Notes: generated by a model from the sequence alone, not told the origin. 64,000 bases of DNA from Ruegeria_C sp041537925 (GCF_041537925.1 NZ_JBGOSH010000004.1:62001-126000), one strand, 5' to 3'; counted from the first letter of the stretch, positions 17,049 to 26,363 are shown. Numbers and translations: made by a program.

Positions 17049-18365
17049 TCAGCGGGTCTCTGCGGGTCCGGTCAGTTCAAGCTCTAGACACAGGCTATCG
17101 ATAACAGCCTGCAGCGCGTTTCGCTGGCTCGCCACATAGGCCGAGGCAGCCTGTCGAGCGCCGTCGAATTGCGCCGGGTTTTCCAGCCAGCCCGCGACGG
17201 CGCGGGCGAGGCTGTCGGCATCGTGAACCTCTCGCGCGCCGCCACCCTGCTTCATTTGGGCATAGGTTTCAGCGAAGTTGTAATATCCCGGCCCGGTGAT
17301 CACCGCGGCCCCTGCGTGCGCGGGTTCGAACGGGTTGTGGCCGCCGATCTCCAGCAGCGAGCCGCCAAGAAAGACCAGCTTGCAGAGCGCGTACCAGGTT
17401 CCCGTCTCGCCCAGCGTGTCGGCCATGTAGACTTGGGTTTGCACTGTGATCGGGTCTTGCGAGGTGCGTCGGGCGGAAGTCAGGCCCGCGGCATCTATCA
17501 GCCCCTGCACCGCGTCACCGCGTTCTGGGTGGCGGGGGACCAGCAGCAAGAGCAGGTCGGGATGCGCGGCGAGCAGGGTTTTGTGGGCCTGCAGCACCTG
17601 TTCCTCTTCTCCCTTGTGGGTCGAGCTTGCGACCCAGACCGGGCGGTTCCCGATCATGGACTGCAGCGCATCGCGGGTTGCCTCATCCACCGGGAGCGGC
17701 GCCGATGTGGCCTTGAGATTGCTGCCCGGGCGTACCCGGTCCGGGTCGGCGCCCATGGCGAGGAGGTTGTCGGCGGTCTGCCTGTTCTGGGTCAGAAACA
17801 GCGTGAAACGGTCAAGGATGAACCGGGCGGTGCCCGGGAATCTCTGCCATCCCTGCACCGATTTCTGCGAGAGGCGAGCGTTGAGCAGGGCCAGTCTTAT
17901 GCCACGCCGGTCGGCCTCGACCAACATGCGCGGCCAGAGCTCGCTTTCGACGAATATGCCTGCCTGTGGGTGCCAGTGATCGTAGAACCGGCGGACGGCC
18001 GATCCGGTATCGAGCGGGGCAAACTGGTGCCGGGTGCGCGGTGGCAGGCGCTTGGCGACCAACTCGGCTGAGGTGGGCGTGCCCGAGGTGATCAGGAACT
18101 CTGCCTGCGGCAGTGCTGCACCCATCCGGGTGATCAGCGTGAGCACTGAAAGGCTTTCGCCCACGCTGGCCGCGTGAAACCAGATAAGCTGCCCTTCAGG
18201 GCGGGGCAGGGTAGCTTGGCCCAATCGCTCGCGCTGCCGCTCGGGCGCGATCCCGGCCACGTCGAGCTTGCGGCGCACGCGGCGCCATGCCACCGGGCCA
18301 AGCGCGCCGGTGACGGCAGCGTATATCCGGTATAGCGGCGTCGGGGTGACGCCCTCTTCGGGCAT
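17049..18365 (-). CDS. waaA: 3-deoxy-D-manno-octulosonic acid transferase
   Basis: 438-residue glycosyltransferase (KdtA/WaaA) that adds Kdo to lipid A precursor on the cytoplasmic face of the inner membrane. Signatures: IWFHAASVGESLS with the catalytic Glu (about residue 69), the GTPTSAELVAKRLP loop, FVESELWP, and the C-terminal CMP-binding region FLGGSLLEIGGHNPFEPAHAG. The usual N-terminal membrane anchor is weak here. It starts one base after the moaA stop, so the two are co-transcribed. Confidence 0.95.
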   Translation of the reverse strand: MPEEGVTPTPLYRIYAAVTGALGPVAWRRVRRKLDVAGIAPERQRERLGQATLPRPEGQLIWFHAASVGESLSVLTLITRMGAALPQAEFLITSGTPTSAELVAKRLPPRTRHQFAPLDTGSAVRRFYDHWHPQAGIFVESELWPRMLVEADRRGIRLALLNARLSQKSVQGWQRFPGTARFILDRFTLFLTQNRQTADNLLAMGADPDRVRPGSNLKATSAPLPVDEATRDALQSMIGNRPVWVASSTHKGEEEQVLQAHKTLLAAHPDLLLLLVPRHPERGDAVQGLIDAAGLTSARRTSQDPITVQTQVYMADTLGETGTWYALCKLVFLGGSLLEIGGHNPFEPAHAGAAVITGPGYYNFAETYAQMKQGGGAREVHDADSLARAVAGWLENPAQFDGARQAASAYVASQRNALQAVIDSLCLELELTGPAETR

Positions 18366-18366
18366 C

Positions 18367-19374
18367 TCAGCCGCCCGTGTGGCTCATATGCCGGGGCATC
18401 TGGCCATCGAGCGTTTGCCGGGAATAGTCGAAATCATGGCCCTTGGGCTTATGACTGATGGCGGCTCGGATAGCGTCCTGCAGGGGCGCTTCGGTGTCGG
18501 GGTGATCGCGCAGGGGCTGGCGCAGATCGGCCATATCCTCTTGCCCGAGGCACATGTAAAGCTCGCCGGTGCAGGTCAGGCGCACGCGGTTGCAGCTTTC
18601 GCAGAAATTGTGGGAAAGCGGCGTGATGAAGCCGATCTTTTGCCGGGTCTCCTCCAGCCGCACGTAACGGGCCGGGCCGCCGGTGCGTTCGGTCAGGTCG
18701 CTGACTGTATAGTGGTTCTCGTACTCGGCCCGCACATCCTTGAGCGACCAATATTGGCCCAGCCGGTCCTCGTTGCCGATATCGCCCATCGGCATGACCT
18801 CGATCCAGGTCAGGTCCATGTCGCGGGAGGCGCACCATTCGGTGATCGTAGGCAGTTCTTCTTCGTTGAACCCTTTGAGCGCCACGGCGTTGATCTTGAT
18901 CCGCAGCCCAGCCTTCTGTGCCGCGTCAATTCCGCGCAGCACCTGTTTCAGGCGGCCCCAGCGGGTGATATCGGCAAACTTGGCCTCATCCAGCGTGTCG
19001 AGCGAGACATTCACCCGCCGCACGCCCGCCGCATAGAGCTGATCGGCAAACCGCTCCAGCTGCGAGCCATTGGTGGTGAGCGTCAGTTCATCCAAAGCGC
19101 CGCTGTCCAGATGCCGGGTCATACCGTTGAAGAAGGTCATGATGTCGCGCCGTACCAGCGGTTCACCCCCTGTTATGCGCAGCTTGCGCACGCCAAGCCC
19201 CACAAAGGTCGAGCACATGCGATCCAGCTCTTCCAGCGTCAGCAGTTCTTTCTTGGGCAGAAAGGTCATGTTCTCGGACATGCAATAGACGCAACGAAAA
19301 TCGCAGCGGTCGGTAACCGAAACGCGGAGATAGGTGATGGCGCGGGCAAAGGGGTCAATCAGGGGTGCTGTCAT
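18367..19374 (-). CDS. moaA: GTP 3',8-cyclase (molybdenum cofactor biosynthesis protein A)
   Basis: 335-residue radical SAM enzyme for the first step of molybdopterin synthesis. The SAM cluster is CDFRCVYC (about residues 24-31), the second cluster is in FCESCNRVRLTCTG with a later Cys in MCLGQ, GGEPL and the GTP-binding region are present, and the protein ends in Gly-Gly, the functional C-terminal tail of MoaA. The start at 19374 (MTAPLIDPF) fits the family; an upstream frame extension of 12 residues is not typical. The window also encodes a molybdenum hydroxylase (iorBA) that needs this cofactor. Confidence 0.97.
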   Translation of the reverse strand: MTAPLIDPFARAITYLRVSVTDRCDFRCVYCMSENMTFLPKKELLTLEELDRMCSTFVGLGVRKLRITGGEPLVRRDIMTFFNGMTRHLDSGALDELTLTTNGSQLERFADQLYAAGVRRVNVSLDTLDEAKFADITRWGRLKQVLRGIDAAQKAGLRIKINAVALKGFNEEELPTITEWCASRDMDLTWIEVMPMGDIGNEDRLGQYWSLKDVRAEYENHYTVSDLTERTGGPARYVRLEETRQKIGFITPLSHNFCESCNRVRLTCTGELYMCLGQEDMADLRQPLRDHPDTEAPLQDAIRAAISHKPKGHDFDYSRQTLDGQMPRHMSHTGG

Positions 19375-19465
19375 GGCGCTATACGTAAAGCGCAGCCCCG
19401 CCTGCGGCAAGAGGCATCATGTATTGGGTCTGGCATGGCTGGTCGTCTCTGGCTAGGGTTCCGGC

Positions 19466-19909
19466 ATGAGATACTTAGCTTTGACCGCTTTGACCGCTTT
19501 GATCCTGATTGCCGGATGCGCGCAGATCCGCGACACGACGGATGGTTTGTTCAGCGGGTCATCCTCTGCATCAGGTAACGAGACGGTGGAAACGCCCGAG
19601 GCTGATTCCCCAGAAGAGGTCGAGGAGGTCGTCGCGACCGAGCAGTTCGATCCGGGCTGGACCGGAGCCAAGCAGACGATTGCGGGTCTGGGCGACGTAT
19701 TGAAGCCCGGCGTTTGGCTTGAGACACCGCTGGTCAGTCTCGAACGCTCGGGTCGGGTGGTGGTGCGCAAAACTGGGGCCTCGGCCTTCGTTACGCTGAT
19801 CCCGATCGAGGGCGAGGACACCGCAGGCAGCCGGTTGTCACTGGAGGCGATGCGGGCGCTGCTGGCGCCGATCGACCAGCTGGTTGAGCTGGACGTCTAT
19901 GCCAATTAG
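19466..19909 (+). CDS. Predicted lipoprotein of unknown function
   Basis: 147 residues with a lipoprotein signal: MRYLALTALTALILIAGCAQ, lipobox IAGC, lipidated Cys18. An acidic Ser/Glu/Pro-rich linker (about 28-57) precedes a compact C-terminal domain (about 60-147) that I do not recognise with certainty. The signal-peptide codons contain a 9-base tandem repeat (CTTTGACCG three times, 19479-19505, last copy imperfect) that could slip in replication. It is divergent from moaA and probably monocistronic. An SD-like TAGGG lies about 10 bases upstream. Confidence 0.75.
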   Translation: MRYLALTALTALILIAGCAQIRDTTDGLFSGSSSASGNETVETPEADSPEEVEEVVATEQFDPGWTGAKQTIAGLGDVLKPGVWLETPLVSLERSGRVVVRKTGASAFVTLIPIEGEDTAGSRLSLEAMRALLAPIDQLVELDVYAN

Positions 19910-20450
19910 GACCTGAGCGCGCATCCGAACAGACGCATGTTTCGGATGTCAGGCGACTTGTGGTATGTCGCATTTTTGACTGCATCGGCAACGGACTAAG
20001 TAATTCCCGATTAGACTTTCGACGGTGGACGGGAGTTTTGCTGCTCAGGAGAATAAATACGCTGCCGGTCTGTCGGAGTGAAATCGAACCGGCATCGAGC
20101 TGTAGCCCAGCCAGGATGGCAAGTTGGAGCCCATAGCGGAGGATCTCCCGCGCGGAATCAAGGCGAAGCCGCCCGTGGTCTGGCGATCGCGCGGTTCGCG
20201 CAAAAGTTGGGATTGCACGAACAGCCGACACCCGAGTGAGCTGAACCGCCTCAATGACCTACCGAAACTATAAGATGACCGGTTTGAGCCCAAAGTAACT
20301 ACTCATGGGCGATAGTTATTCATCCAAGACCCGTACAATGCTGCCATCGTGTTGCATGGTACGGCCAGGCAAGGGACGGGATTGCCTATCAGTAGAAGTT
20401 ATATCAAGTTGAGCGCCAATGACCGCGCAGATTCAAGGGGCTAGGAAATA
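19910..20450. other. 541-base region without a convincing gene
   Basis: Between the lipoprotein stop and the next start, six-frame reading gives only short fragments with stops. A 57-codon open stretch on the plus strand (about 20116-20271) and open frames on the minus strand (19791-20231, 20045-20293) have no ribosome site, no recognisable motif and no neighbour support. Base composition drops toward the right edge. It may be a decayed gene, an insertion scar or a long leader of the following gene. Confidence 0.5.
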
Positions 20451-20909
20451 GTGCAAGGGCGCAATTCGGTATTTAAGCTACTCAAATTTCTCCTTCTTTC
20501 TGTGACTTTCGTTTTCTTTTGGGCCGCGAGCGATGCGAAAGCGGAAACTCAATGCGAAATGCTTGGTAGCAACGTACCGGAGCTAGAGAAAATTAAGTCT
20601 GTTTTTGCTCAAGGCAACTACAGGTATTTCTTTGAGCTTACGGACAGATTCTCTTCCGAAGAGCATCCGGATGCGGAATCCATTATTGACGCACTGTTTG
20701 AGGCGTTCCCGTCTGGTTTTAGCTATTGCTCGACACTGTTCTCTGAAAAGAAATCCCCAGTCCTTGTGAATGAGGTGTCCTTCTTTGAAGCGCCCGGCGG
20801 AGCAGGTGTTTTTGTCGCATGGTCGGCTTTCCTGTATAGAGATCAATGGGATGTTATCAAGTACACGGTGTCGACTGAATTTGATGAAGTGCTTTGGGCC
20901 TTAAATTGA
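20451..20909 (+). CDS. Predicted exported protein, unknown, A+T-richer than neighbours
   Basis: 152 residues starting at GTG with AGGA a few bases upstream. A Sec signal peptide is evident (basic MQGRNSVFKLLK, hydrophobic FLLLSVTFVFFWAA, cleavage near AKAE). The mature part is acidic, with Cys residues near positions 35 and 93, and no family is recognised. Codon use and A+T content differ from the rest of the window (many AAA, GAA and TTT codons), suggesting acquisition. It is isolated: unexplained DNA upstream, 180 bases without a gene downstream. Confidence 0.6.
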   Translation: MQGRNSVFKLLKFLLLSVTFVFFWAASDAKAETQCEMLGSNVPELEKIKSVFAQGNYRYFFELTDRFSSEEHPDAESIIDALFEAFPSGFSYCSTLFSEKKSPVLVNEVSFFEAPGGAGVFVAWSAFLYRDQWDVIKYTVSTEFDEVLWALN

Positions 20910-21089
20910 ATAGGTGGCGAAACGAACTGAGCTCTTGAAGGAAACACCAAGAGTGGCATCGGTTAGTTTTGGGTAAGCGCGAAGCAAGGTTTGTTGTGAC
21001 GCGAGCAAGTGCAGCGAAAGCTCACTTTGTCCCGCATAGTACGAGTTCAGGCCGCGGGGCGTGAACAACAATTTTTCGTTCGATCTACC

Positions 21090-21854
21090 TTAGAACTTGC
21101 CGTTGTCGTTCTTCCACTCCGAGCGGGGTGCGATCTTTTCGGTGGTGTCCCAGTGTTCGACCAGCATGCCGTAGGCGACCCGGAACAGGTCGAAATAGGC
21201 GCAGTGCTGGCCGGCATATTCCCCCTCGCTGACGCAGAGTACGAAATTCCCCTCGACCACGACGCGGTGCAGGTGGTGATAGTCGATCATGCGGTGGCCA
21301 TTCTCGGTCTCTTCCAGTGCTGATATCAGAGTGGCGCGGCCATCAGTGAGCCGGGGGTTGTGTTCGATATAACCCTGTTCTGGGATGAACTCGGGGATCC
21401 TGTCCAGCATCCCGCCGATCAGCACGGTTTTGACAAAGCTGCGGGCAAGGCTGCGGTTGGCCTCGGTCAGCGCGTGATCGCTGGCCTCGGTCGGGCCGTC
21501 CACCATGCTGCGCCCGGTGGGGTTCGGACCCAGTCGGGGCTGGATGTTGTCCCAATGTTCAACCGCCTGACCATCCTCGAACCGGAACAGCTCAAACCCG
21601 ATCCGCCGGGTGGCGAAATCATATTCGGTATGGGCAAAGACATAATCGCCATCCTCGAAGGCCCGCACGATATTCACCCGCGGCGAGGTTTTCGAAAGAC
21701 GCTGGAAAAGCGCCGCCAACCCTTCGCTACCTTCATGGGTTTGCGGATTGTGCTGGATGTACTTGGCCTCGTTCACGACCGAGATCGGTTCCGGATCGCC
21801 GGTCTCGATGCTTTTGAGCAGGGCACGGACACGGTCTTTGTTTGCTTGCGGCAT
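21090..21854 (-). CDS. SnoaL-like protein with two tandem NTF2-fold domains
   Basis: 254 residues. Two SnoaL/NTF2-like halves are visible: residues about 5-120 with KYIQHNPQTHEG and AVEHWDNIQ, and about 130-250 with GYIEHNPRLTDG and LVEHWDTTE. Each half has the His-Asn-Pro and Glu-His-Trp-Asp landmarks of SnoaL-type proteins, so the gene arose by internal duplication and fusion. No reaction can be assigned. The start MPQANKDRV at 21854 is chosen; the open frame upstream overlaps the alkD-like gene. It is last in a leftward group, 98 bases after alkD. Confidence 0.8.
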   Translation of the reverse strand: MPQANKDRVRALLKSIETGDPEPISVVNEAKYIQHNPQTHEGSEGLAALFQRLSKTSPRVNIVRAFEDGDYVFAHTEYDFATRRIGFELFRFEDGQAVEHWDNIQPRLGPNPTGRSMVDGPTEASDHALTEANRSLARSFVKTVLIGGMLDRIPEFIPEQGYIEHNPRLTDGRATLISALEETENGHRMIDYHHLHRVVVEGNFVLCVSEGEYAGQHCAYFDLFRVAYGMLVEHWDTTEKIAPRSEWKNDNGKF

Positions 21855-21952
21855 GGCTGGACAATCTGTTGTTTTGGGCTTGGCTTGCCGCTGAGACTGC
21901 GCGCAATCGTGATAGTGGGCAAGGGGCGAAGGGTTTTGCCACCCCCCAAAAC

Positions 21953-22630
21953 TCAGCGGTCCAGATACTTTCCCGCTTCGCGCCGGGCAAAGGGTTTCAT
22001 CGCCTCGCCATGTTCGGCCAGAAAGGCTCGGACCCGCGGCGCGTCGTGTTTGGACAGGTCGCGCAGCCACCAGGCCACCGCCTTCTGGATGAACCAGTCG
22101 CGGTCGGGCACATAGCTGGCGCCCCAACCCAGGATACGGTCGCGGCGGGCCAGATCATCCGGTTTGGGGTTGTTCTGTTTGGTCCAGGGCAGGGTGGAGA
22201 CCAGCGCAGCGCGGCGGGTCCACATGTGCTCCGACCCGGTCCAGCCCTCGACCTGATCCAGACGCGCGGGATCGGCCACCAGCCGTTTTGAGATGGCCCC
22301 GCAGGCGTGGTCCGCAATGGCCCAACTGTCGAATTCCGGCACCCAGCTGCACAACAATTCCCAGACTGCATCATCGGGGCGGATGCGGGCCTGCGTCAGC
22401 AGCTTGGCGGCGGCGATCCGGGCCTCGAAGATATCGCTCTGCCACAGCGCGTCGGCCAGTTCGATCCGCTCCGGCAGGCTCAGCACCTGCCGCCACGCCT
22501 TGGTCAGATCATTGATCGCCGGGTTGGGGACACCCAGAACCGCACGGGTCTGTTTGTGATAGGCCGCTTTCTGTTCGGCGCGGCCGGGCTCAACATGAGC
22601 TTTGAGCTGGTCGAGATGGGCCGCGAGCAT
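21953..22630 (-). CDS. DNA alkylation repair protein, AlkD family
   Basis: 225-residue all-helical HEAT-like-repeat DNA glycosylase predicted to excise bulky or cationic alkyl-purines. Supporting segments: RAVLGVPNPAINDLTKAW (substrate-side helix), LWQSDIFEARIAAAKLL, CSWVPEFDSWAIADHACGA with the conserved Trp/Asp region, WTRRAALVST, and WWLRDLSKHDAPRVRAFLAEHG. Its start codon overlaps the stop of the PPOX gene by one base (TGATG), so they are translationally coupled. Confidence 0.88.
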   Translation of the reverse strand: MLAAHLDQLKAHVEPGRAEQKAAYHKQTRAVLGVPNPAINDLTKAWRQVLSLPERIELADALWQSDIFEARIAAAKLLTQARIRPDDAVWELLCSWVPEFDSWAIADHACGAISKRLVADPARLDQVEGWTGSEHMWTRRAALVSTLPWTKQNNPKPDDLARRDRILGWGASYVPDRDWFIQKAVAWWLRDLSKHDAPRVRAFLAEHGEAMKPFARREAGKYLDR

Positions 22631-23181
22631 CAGGCCCCTCGAACCGGAACGCCGGTTGGTTTGCCGTCGAGGGTGGTCTGGTTCCTGTCGGCCCAGTATT
22701 GGCGGATGTCCGCGTCGGATTTGCCGTCGACCCATTTCTGCATTGTGTCGCGGTCGGCGCGGTAGTCCATGAGCGGGACGGTATAGCCGCAGGAGGTCTG
22801 GACCATCTCGATGTCGACATCGAAGATCTGCCTTGCGCTTCGATGGGGTGGGAAGTGTTGGGCCAGATCGGACCAGCCGGCATCGCCCTGCTGCACGGTG
22901 TGGGCGGTGCCATAGGCGCGCAGGATTATGGGGCGCGTTTCGAAAGAGCACCACATCAGCGTCAGGCGGTTGATTTCCAGCAGATGCCCGGCGGTTTCAT
23001 TGCCGCTGCCCGTCAGGTTCATCCACAGGATGCGGTTCGGTCCCATCACCCGCAGCGACTCCATCCCTTTGGGCGAGATATTGACCCGCCCCTCTGGCCC
23101 GGCCGAGCCGGTGAAGAACATGTGCTGTGCTTCGATGAACGTGCGATGCGCGTCGTCGATTGCGGGGAACTGTTTTCCCAT
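22630..23181 (-). CDS. Pyridoxamine 5'-phosphate oxidase-family flavoprotein
   Basis: 183-residue split-barrel FMN-binding protein. The N-terminal half has FIEAQHMFFTGSAGPEGRVNISPKG, followed by WMNLTGSGNETAGHLLE and LMWCSFETRPIILRAYGTA, the order seen in PPOX-like general stress or F420/FMN-binding proteins. It lacks features needed to call PdxH itself. It lies 3 bases after glmS on the same strand and overlaps alkD by one base. Confidence 0.8.
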   Translation of the reverse strand: MGKQFPAIDDAHRTFIEAQHMFFTGSAGPEGRVNISPKGMESLRVMGPNRILWMNLTGSGNETAGHLLEINRLTLMWCSFETRPIILRAYGTAHTVQQGDAGWSDLAQHFPPHRSARQIFDVDIEMVQTSCGYTVPLMDYRADRDTMQKWVDGKSDADIRQYWADRNQTTLDGKPTGVPVRGA

Positions 23182-23184
23182 GGG

Positions 23185-25008
23185 TTACTCCACTGTCACC
23201 GATTTTGCCAGATTACGCGGCTGGTCCACATCCGTGCCCTTGGCGACGGCGGTGTGATAGGCCAGCAACTGTGCGGGCACTGCATAGAGGATCGGCGTCA
23301 GGCTGGGATGGGCATGGGGCATCCGCACTGTGGACCAGACACCGTCTTGCGCCTCGGCAATGCCGTCATCATCCGAGATCAGCAGCACCTTGCCCTTGCG
23401 TGCCATCACCTCCTGCATGTTCGAGATACTCTTGTCGAAAAGCGGGTCCCGCGGCGCCATCACGACCACCGGCATATGCTTGTCGATCAGCGCGATGGGG
23501 CCGTGCTTCAACTCTCCAGAAGCATAAGCTTCGGCGTGTATATAGCTTATTTCTTTCAGTTTTAATGCGCCTTCATGGGCAAGCGGGTACATCACGCCGC
23601 GCCCCAGGAACAGCACGTCTCGCGCCTCGCTCAGCTTCTGCGCGGCGGCGCGGATGGCGTCCTCTTGATCCAGCGCGCTATTGAGCAGCGCGGGCAGCCC
23701 GCGCAGTGCCGACACGTGATCGGCGATCTGCTCTTGCGTCAGCGTGCCGCGGTCCCGTGCCGCTTTCAGCACCAACATCAGCAGCACGCTGAGCTGGCAG
23801 GTGAATGCCTTGGTCGAGGCGACGCCGATCTCGACACCTGCGTGGATCTGGAGTGCCAACTGGCTTTCCCGCGCGATCGAGCTTTCGGGAACATTGACCA
23901 CCGAAACAATCTTGTCGGCCTTTCCCTCGCAGTAGCGCAGCGCGGCAAGCGTGTCGGCGGTTTCTCCCGACTGGCTGACAAACAGCGCCACGGTGCGCTC
24001 GGGGATCGGTGGTTCGCGATAGCGGAATTCCGAGGCGATATCGACCTCGACCGGGATGCGCGCCAGTTGCTCGAACCAGTACTTCGCGGTCAGACATGCG
24101 AAATAGGCGGTGCCGCAGGCCACCATGGTCAACCGGTCGACCTGTGAGAAATCAATCCCCTCGCCGGGCAAGCGCACGACGTCAGAGCCAGAGGGCAGAT
24201 AGGCGCGGATGGCTTCGGCAATTACGGTGGGTTGCTCGGCGATTTCCTTGGCCATGAAATGCTTGTGCCCGGCCTTGTCGGCGCGGGCGCGGTCGGCGGC
24301 TATGGTGCGCATCTCGCGATTGGCGAGTTCACCCTGCGCATCGCGGATTTCCAGCGTTGTGCGAGTCAGGACAGCACGGTCGCCTTCCTCCAGATATGTG
24401 ATCCTGTCAGTCAGCGGCGCCAGTGCGATGGCGTCCGAACCCACGAACATCTCGCCGTCGCCATGGCCGATGGCCAGCGGTGAACCCTTGCGCGCCGCTA
24501 CGATCAGATCTTCTTCGCCGTCAAAGAGAAAGGCCAGCGCAAACGCCCCTTCCAGCCGGTCGATGGCGCGGTAGGCGGCGGTGACCGGATCAAGGCCCGA
24601 GCGCAGGAAATGCTCGGTCAGCAGGGCGACAGTTTCTGTGTCGGTTTCGGTCTGGAATTCGATCCCATGCTCGGCCAGTTCCACCCGCAATTCGCGGTAA
24701 TTCTCGACAATGCCGTTATGCACCACGGCCACTGATCCGGCGCGGTGCGGGTGGGCATTGCTGACCGAGGGCGCGCCATGGGTGGCCCAGCGCGTATGGC
24801 CGATGCCGGATTTGCCGGGCAGGGGTTCATGCACCAGCAGATCGCTGAGATTGACCAGCTTGCCCACCGCCCGCCGCCGATCCAGCGCGCCTTTGTTGAC
24901 GGTGGCGATTCCGGCGCTGTCATAGCCGCGATATTCCAGACGTTTCAGCGCCTCGACCAGGATGGGGGCGGCCTCGTGATCGCCAAGAACACCTACAATT
25001 CCACACAT
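23185..25008 (-). CDS. glmS: Glutamine--fructose-6-phosphate aminotransferase (isomerizing)
   Basis: 607-residue cytosolic enzyme making glucosamine-6-phosphate for peptidoglycan and lipopolysaccharide. The N-terminal nucleophile Cys is exposed in MCGIVGVLGD (residue 2); the glutaminase domain continues with HTRWATHGAPS and NGIVENYRELR. Two SIS sugar-isomerase domains occupy the C-terminal half (CGTAYFA, SQSGETADTLAAL, LFLGRGVMYPLAHEGALKLKEISYIHAEAY). The C-terminus ends LAKSVTVE as usual. glmU lies directly upstream with a 2-base gap, so both steps toward UDP-GlcNAc are co-expressed. No glmS ribozyme-like or sRNA-target structure was obvious. Confidence 0.98.
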   Translation of the reverse strand: MCGIVGVLGDHEAAPILVEALKRLEYRGYDSAGIATVNKGALDRRRAVGKLVNLSDLLVHEPLPGKSGIGHTRWATHGAPSVSNAHPHRAGSVAVVHNGIVENYRELRVELAEHGIEFQTETDTETVALLTEHFLRSGLDPVTAAYRAIDRLEGAFALAFLFDGEEDLIVAARKGSPLAIGHGDGEMFVGSDAIALAPLTDRITYLEEGDRAVLTRTTLEIRDAQGELANREMRTIAADRARADKAGHKHFMAKEIAEQPTVIAEAIRAYLPSGSDVVRLPGEGIDFSQVDRLTMVACGTAYFACLTAKYWFEQLARIPVEVDIASEFRYREPPIPERTVALFVSQSGETADTLAALRYCEGKADKIVSVVNVPESSIARESQLALQIHAGVEIGVASTKAFTCQLSVLLMLVLKAARDRGTLTQEQIADHVSALRGLPALLNSALDQEDAIRAAAQKLSEARDVLFLGRGVMYPLAHEGALKLKEISYIHAEAYASGELKHGPIALIDKHMPVVVMAPRDPLFDKSISNMQEVMARKGKVLLISDDDGIAEAQDGVWSTVRMPHAHPSLTPILYAVPAQLLAYHTAVAKGTDVDQPRNLAKSVTVE

Positions 25009-25010
25009 CT

Positions 25011-26363
25011 CTACTGACCTTTCGACAGGTTTTCTTTCTTCTTCCGTAATATGGAGAAGAGTTTTTTCGCGTAGCCCGGCTTGTTTTCCTGTTTGGCGCG
25101 GGCCACTGCCAGCGCGTCCGGGTCAACATTGCGGGTCACTACCGTGCCGGTTGCTGTCATCGCGCCGTCGCCCACGGTAACAGGCGCCACCAACATCGTG
25201 TTCGAGCCGATGAAGACGCCCGTACCAATCTCGGTCCGGTGTTTCATAAAGCCATCGTAATTGCATGTGATGGTGCCCGCGCCGATATTGGACCTGGCGC
25301 CGATGCTGGCATCGCCAACATAGCTCAGATGGTTGACCTTGGCGCCTTCAGCGATCTCGGCATTCTTGATTTCGACGAAATTGCCGACCTTCGTGTCTTC
25401 GGCCAGTTCGGTGCCCGGTCGCAGGCGCGCGTAAGGACCGACCACGGCTCCCCGGCTGACATGGCAGCCCTCCAGATGCGAAAAGGCACGGATCTGCGTG
25501 CCGCTTTCCACCGTGACGCCCGGGCCGAAGACCACGTTGGGTTCGATCACCGTATCGCGCCCGATCACGGTGTCGGCGGCGAGGTAGACGGTTTCGGGGG
25601 CCATCAGGGTCACGCCCAGATCCAGCAGGGCATTGCGCGCGTTAGTCTGGAACACGGCGTCCGCCTGCGCCAGATCGGCGCGCGAGTTCACGCCCAGCGT
25701 CTCGGCCTCGGGGCAGGCCACTGCAGTGACGTTCAGATCGCGGGCACGGGCCAGTTCGACCACATCGGTCAGGTAATACTCACCCGAGGCGTTGTCATTG
25801 CCGACCGCCGCAATCAGATCAAAGAGCACCGCCGCATTGCAGGCCATCAAGCCGGAATTGCAGAAGCTGATCCGGCGTTGCTCTTCGCTTGCATCCTTGA
25901 ATTCGACAATGCGCTCCAGCTTGTCGCCACTCATCTCCAACCGTCCGTAGCGTGCAGGATCGGCGGCATCGAACCCGAGGATGACCAGATCGTTCCCGGC
26001 GCGCGCCGCGATCATGCGTTCCAGCGTCTCGGGCCTGAGGAAGGGCGTATCGCCATAAAGCACCACCACATCGCCCTCGAACCCGTCCAGCGCCGCGCGG
26101 GCCTGGTCGACCGCATGGGCGGTGCCAAGTTGTTCCTCCTGCAGCACGACCTGCGCGGTCTCATCCTCGGCCAGCGCGGCTTTGGTGACGGCCTCGGCCC
26201 CATGGCCAGCGACGATGACGGTGCGTTCGGGCGACAAGGCCCGGCCCGCGCGCATGGCGTGAACAAGCATCGGAGCTTGCGCGATCGGATGCAGTACCTT
26301 GGGTAGATCCGAGTTCATCCGTGTGCCTTTGCCTGCGGCAAGGATGACGAGGGCGATGCTCAT
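25011..26363 (-). CDS. glmU: Bifunctional UDP-N-acetylglucosamine pyrophosphorylase / glucosamine-1-phosphate N-acetyltransferase
   Basis: 450-residue bifunctional enzyme. The N-terminal uridyltransferase has LAAGKGTRMNSDLPKVLHPIA (residues 8-28), YGDTPFL and the NDNASGEYYLTD segment. The C-terminal left-handed beta-helix acetyltransferase shows hexapeptide repeats from about residue 255, with RLRPGTELAEDTKVGNFVEIKNA and NYDGFMKHRTEIG active-site segments. The ORF is open 130 codons further upstream, but those residues are not GlmU-like, so the start MSIALVILAAG at 26363 is used. It is divergent from gph; a possible TTGCGC-N16-TAAAAC promoter lies on its strand in the 132-base gap. Confidence 0.97.
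   Translation of the reverse strand: MSIALVILAAGKGTRMNSDLPKVLHPIAQAPMLVHAMRAGRALSPERTVIVAGHGAEAVTKAALAEDETAQVVLQEEQLGTAHAVDQARAALDGFEGDVVVLYGDTPFLRPETLERMIAARAGNDLVILGFDAADPARYGRLEMSGDKLERIVEFKDASEEQRRISFCNSGLMACNAAVLFDLIAAVGNDNASGEYYLTDVVELARARDLNVTAVACPEAETLGVNSRADLAQADAVFQTNARNALLDLGVTLMAPETVYLAADTVIGRDTVIEPNVVFGPGVTVESGTQIRAFSHLEGCHVSRGAVVGPYARLRPGTELAEDTKVGNFVEIKNAEIAEGAKVNHLSYVGDASIGARSNIGAGTITCNYDGFMKHRTEIGTGVFIGSNTMLVAPVTVGDGAMTATGTVVTRNVDPDALAVARAKQENKPGYAKKLFSILRKKKENLSKGQ

Noticed and set aside
19791..20293. Open frames on the minus strand right of the lipoprotein gene
   Set aside because: No ribosome site, partly antisense to the lipoprotein gene, no recognisable motif; recorded as an unexplained region instead.
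21855..22127. N-terminal extension of the SnoaL-like protein
   Set aside because: Overlaps the AlkD-family gene in another frame; the MPQANKDR start gives a standard domain boundary.
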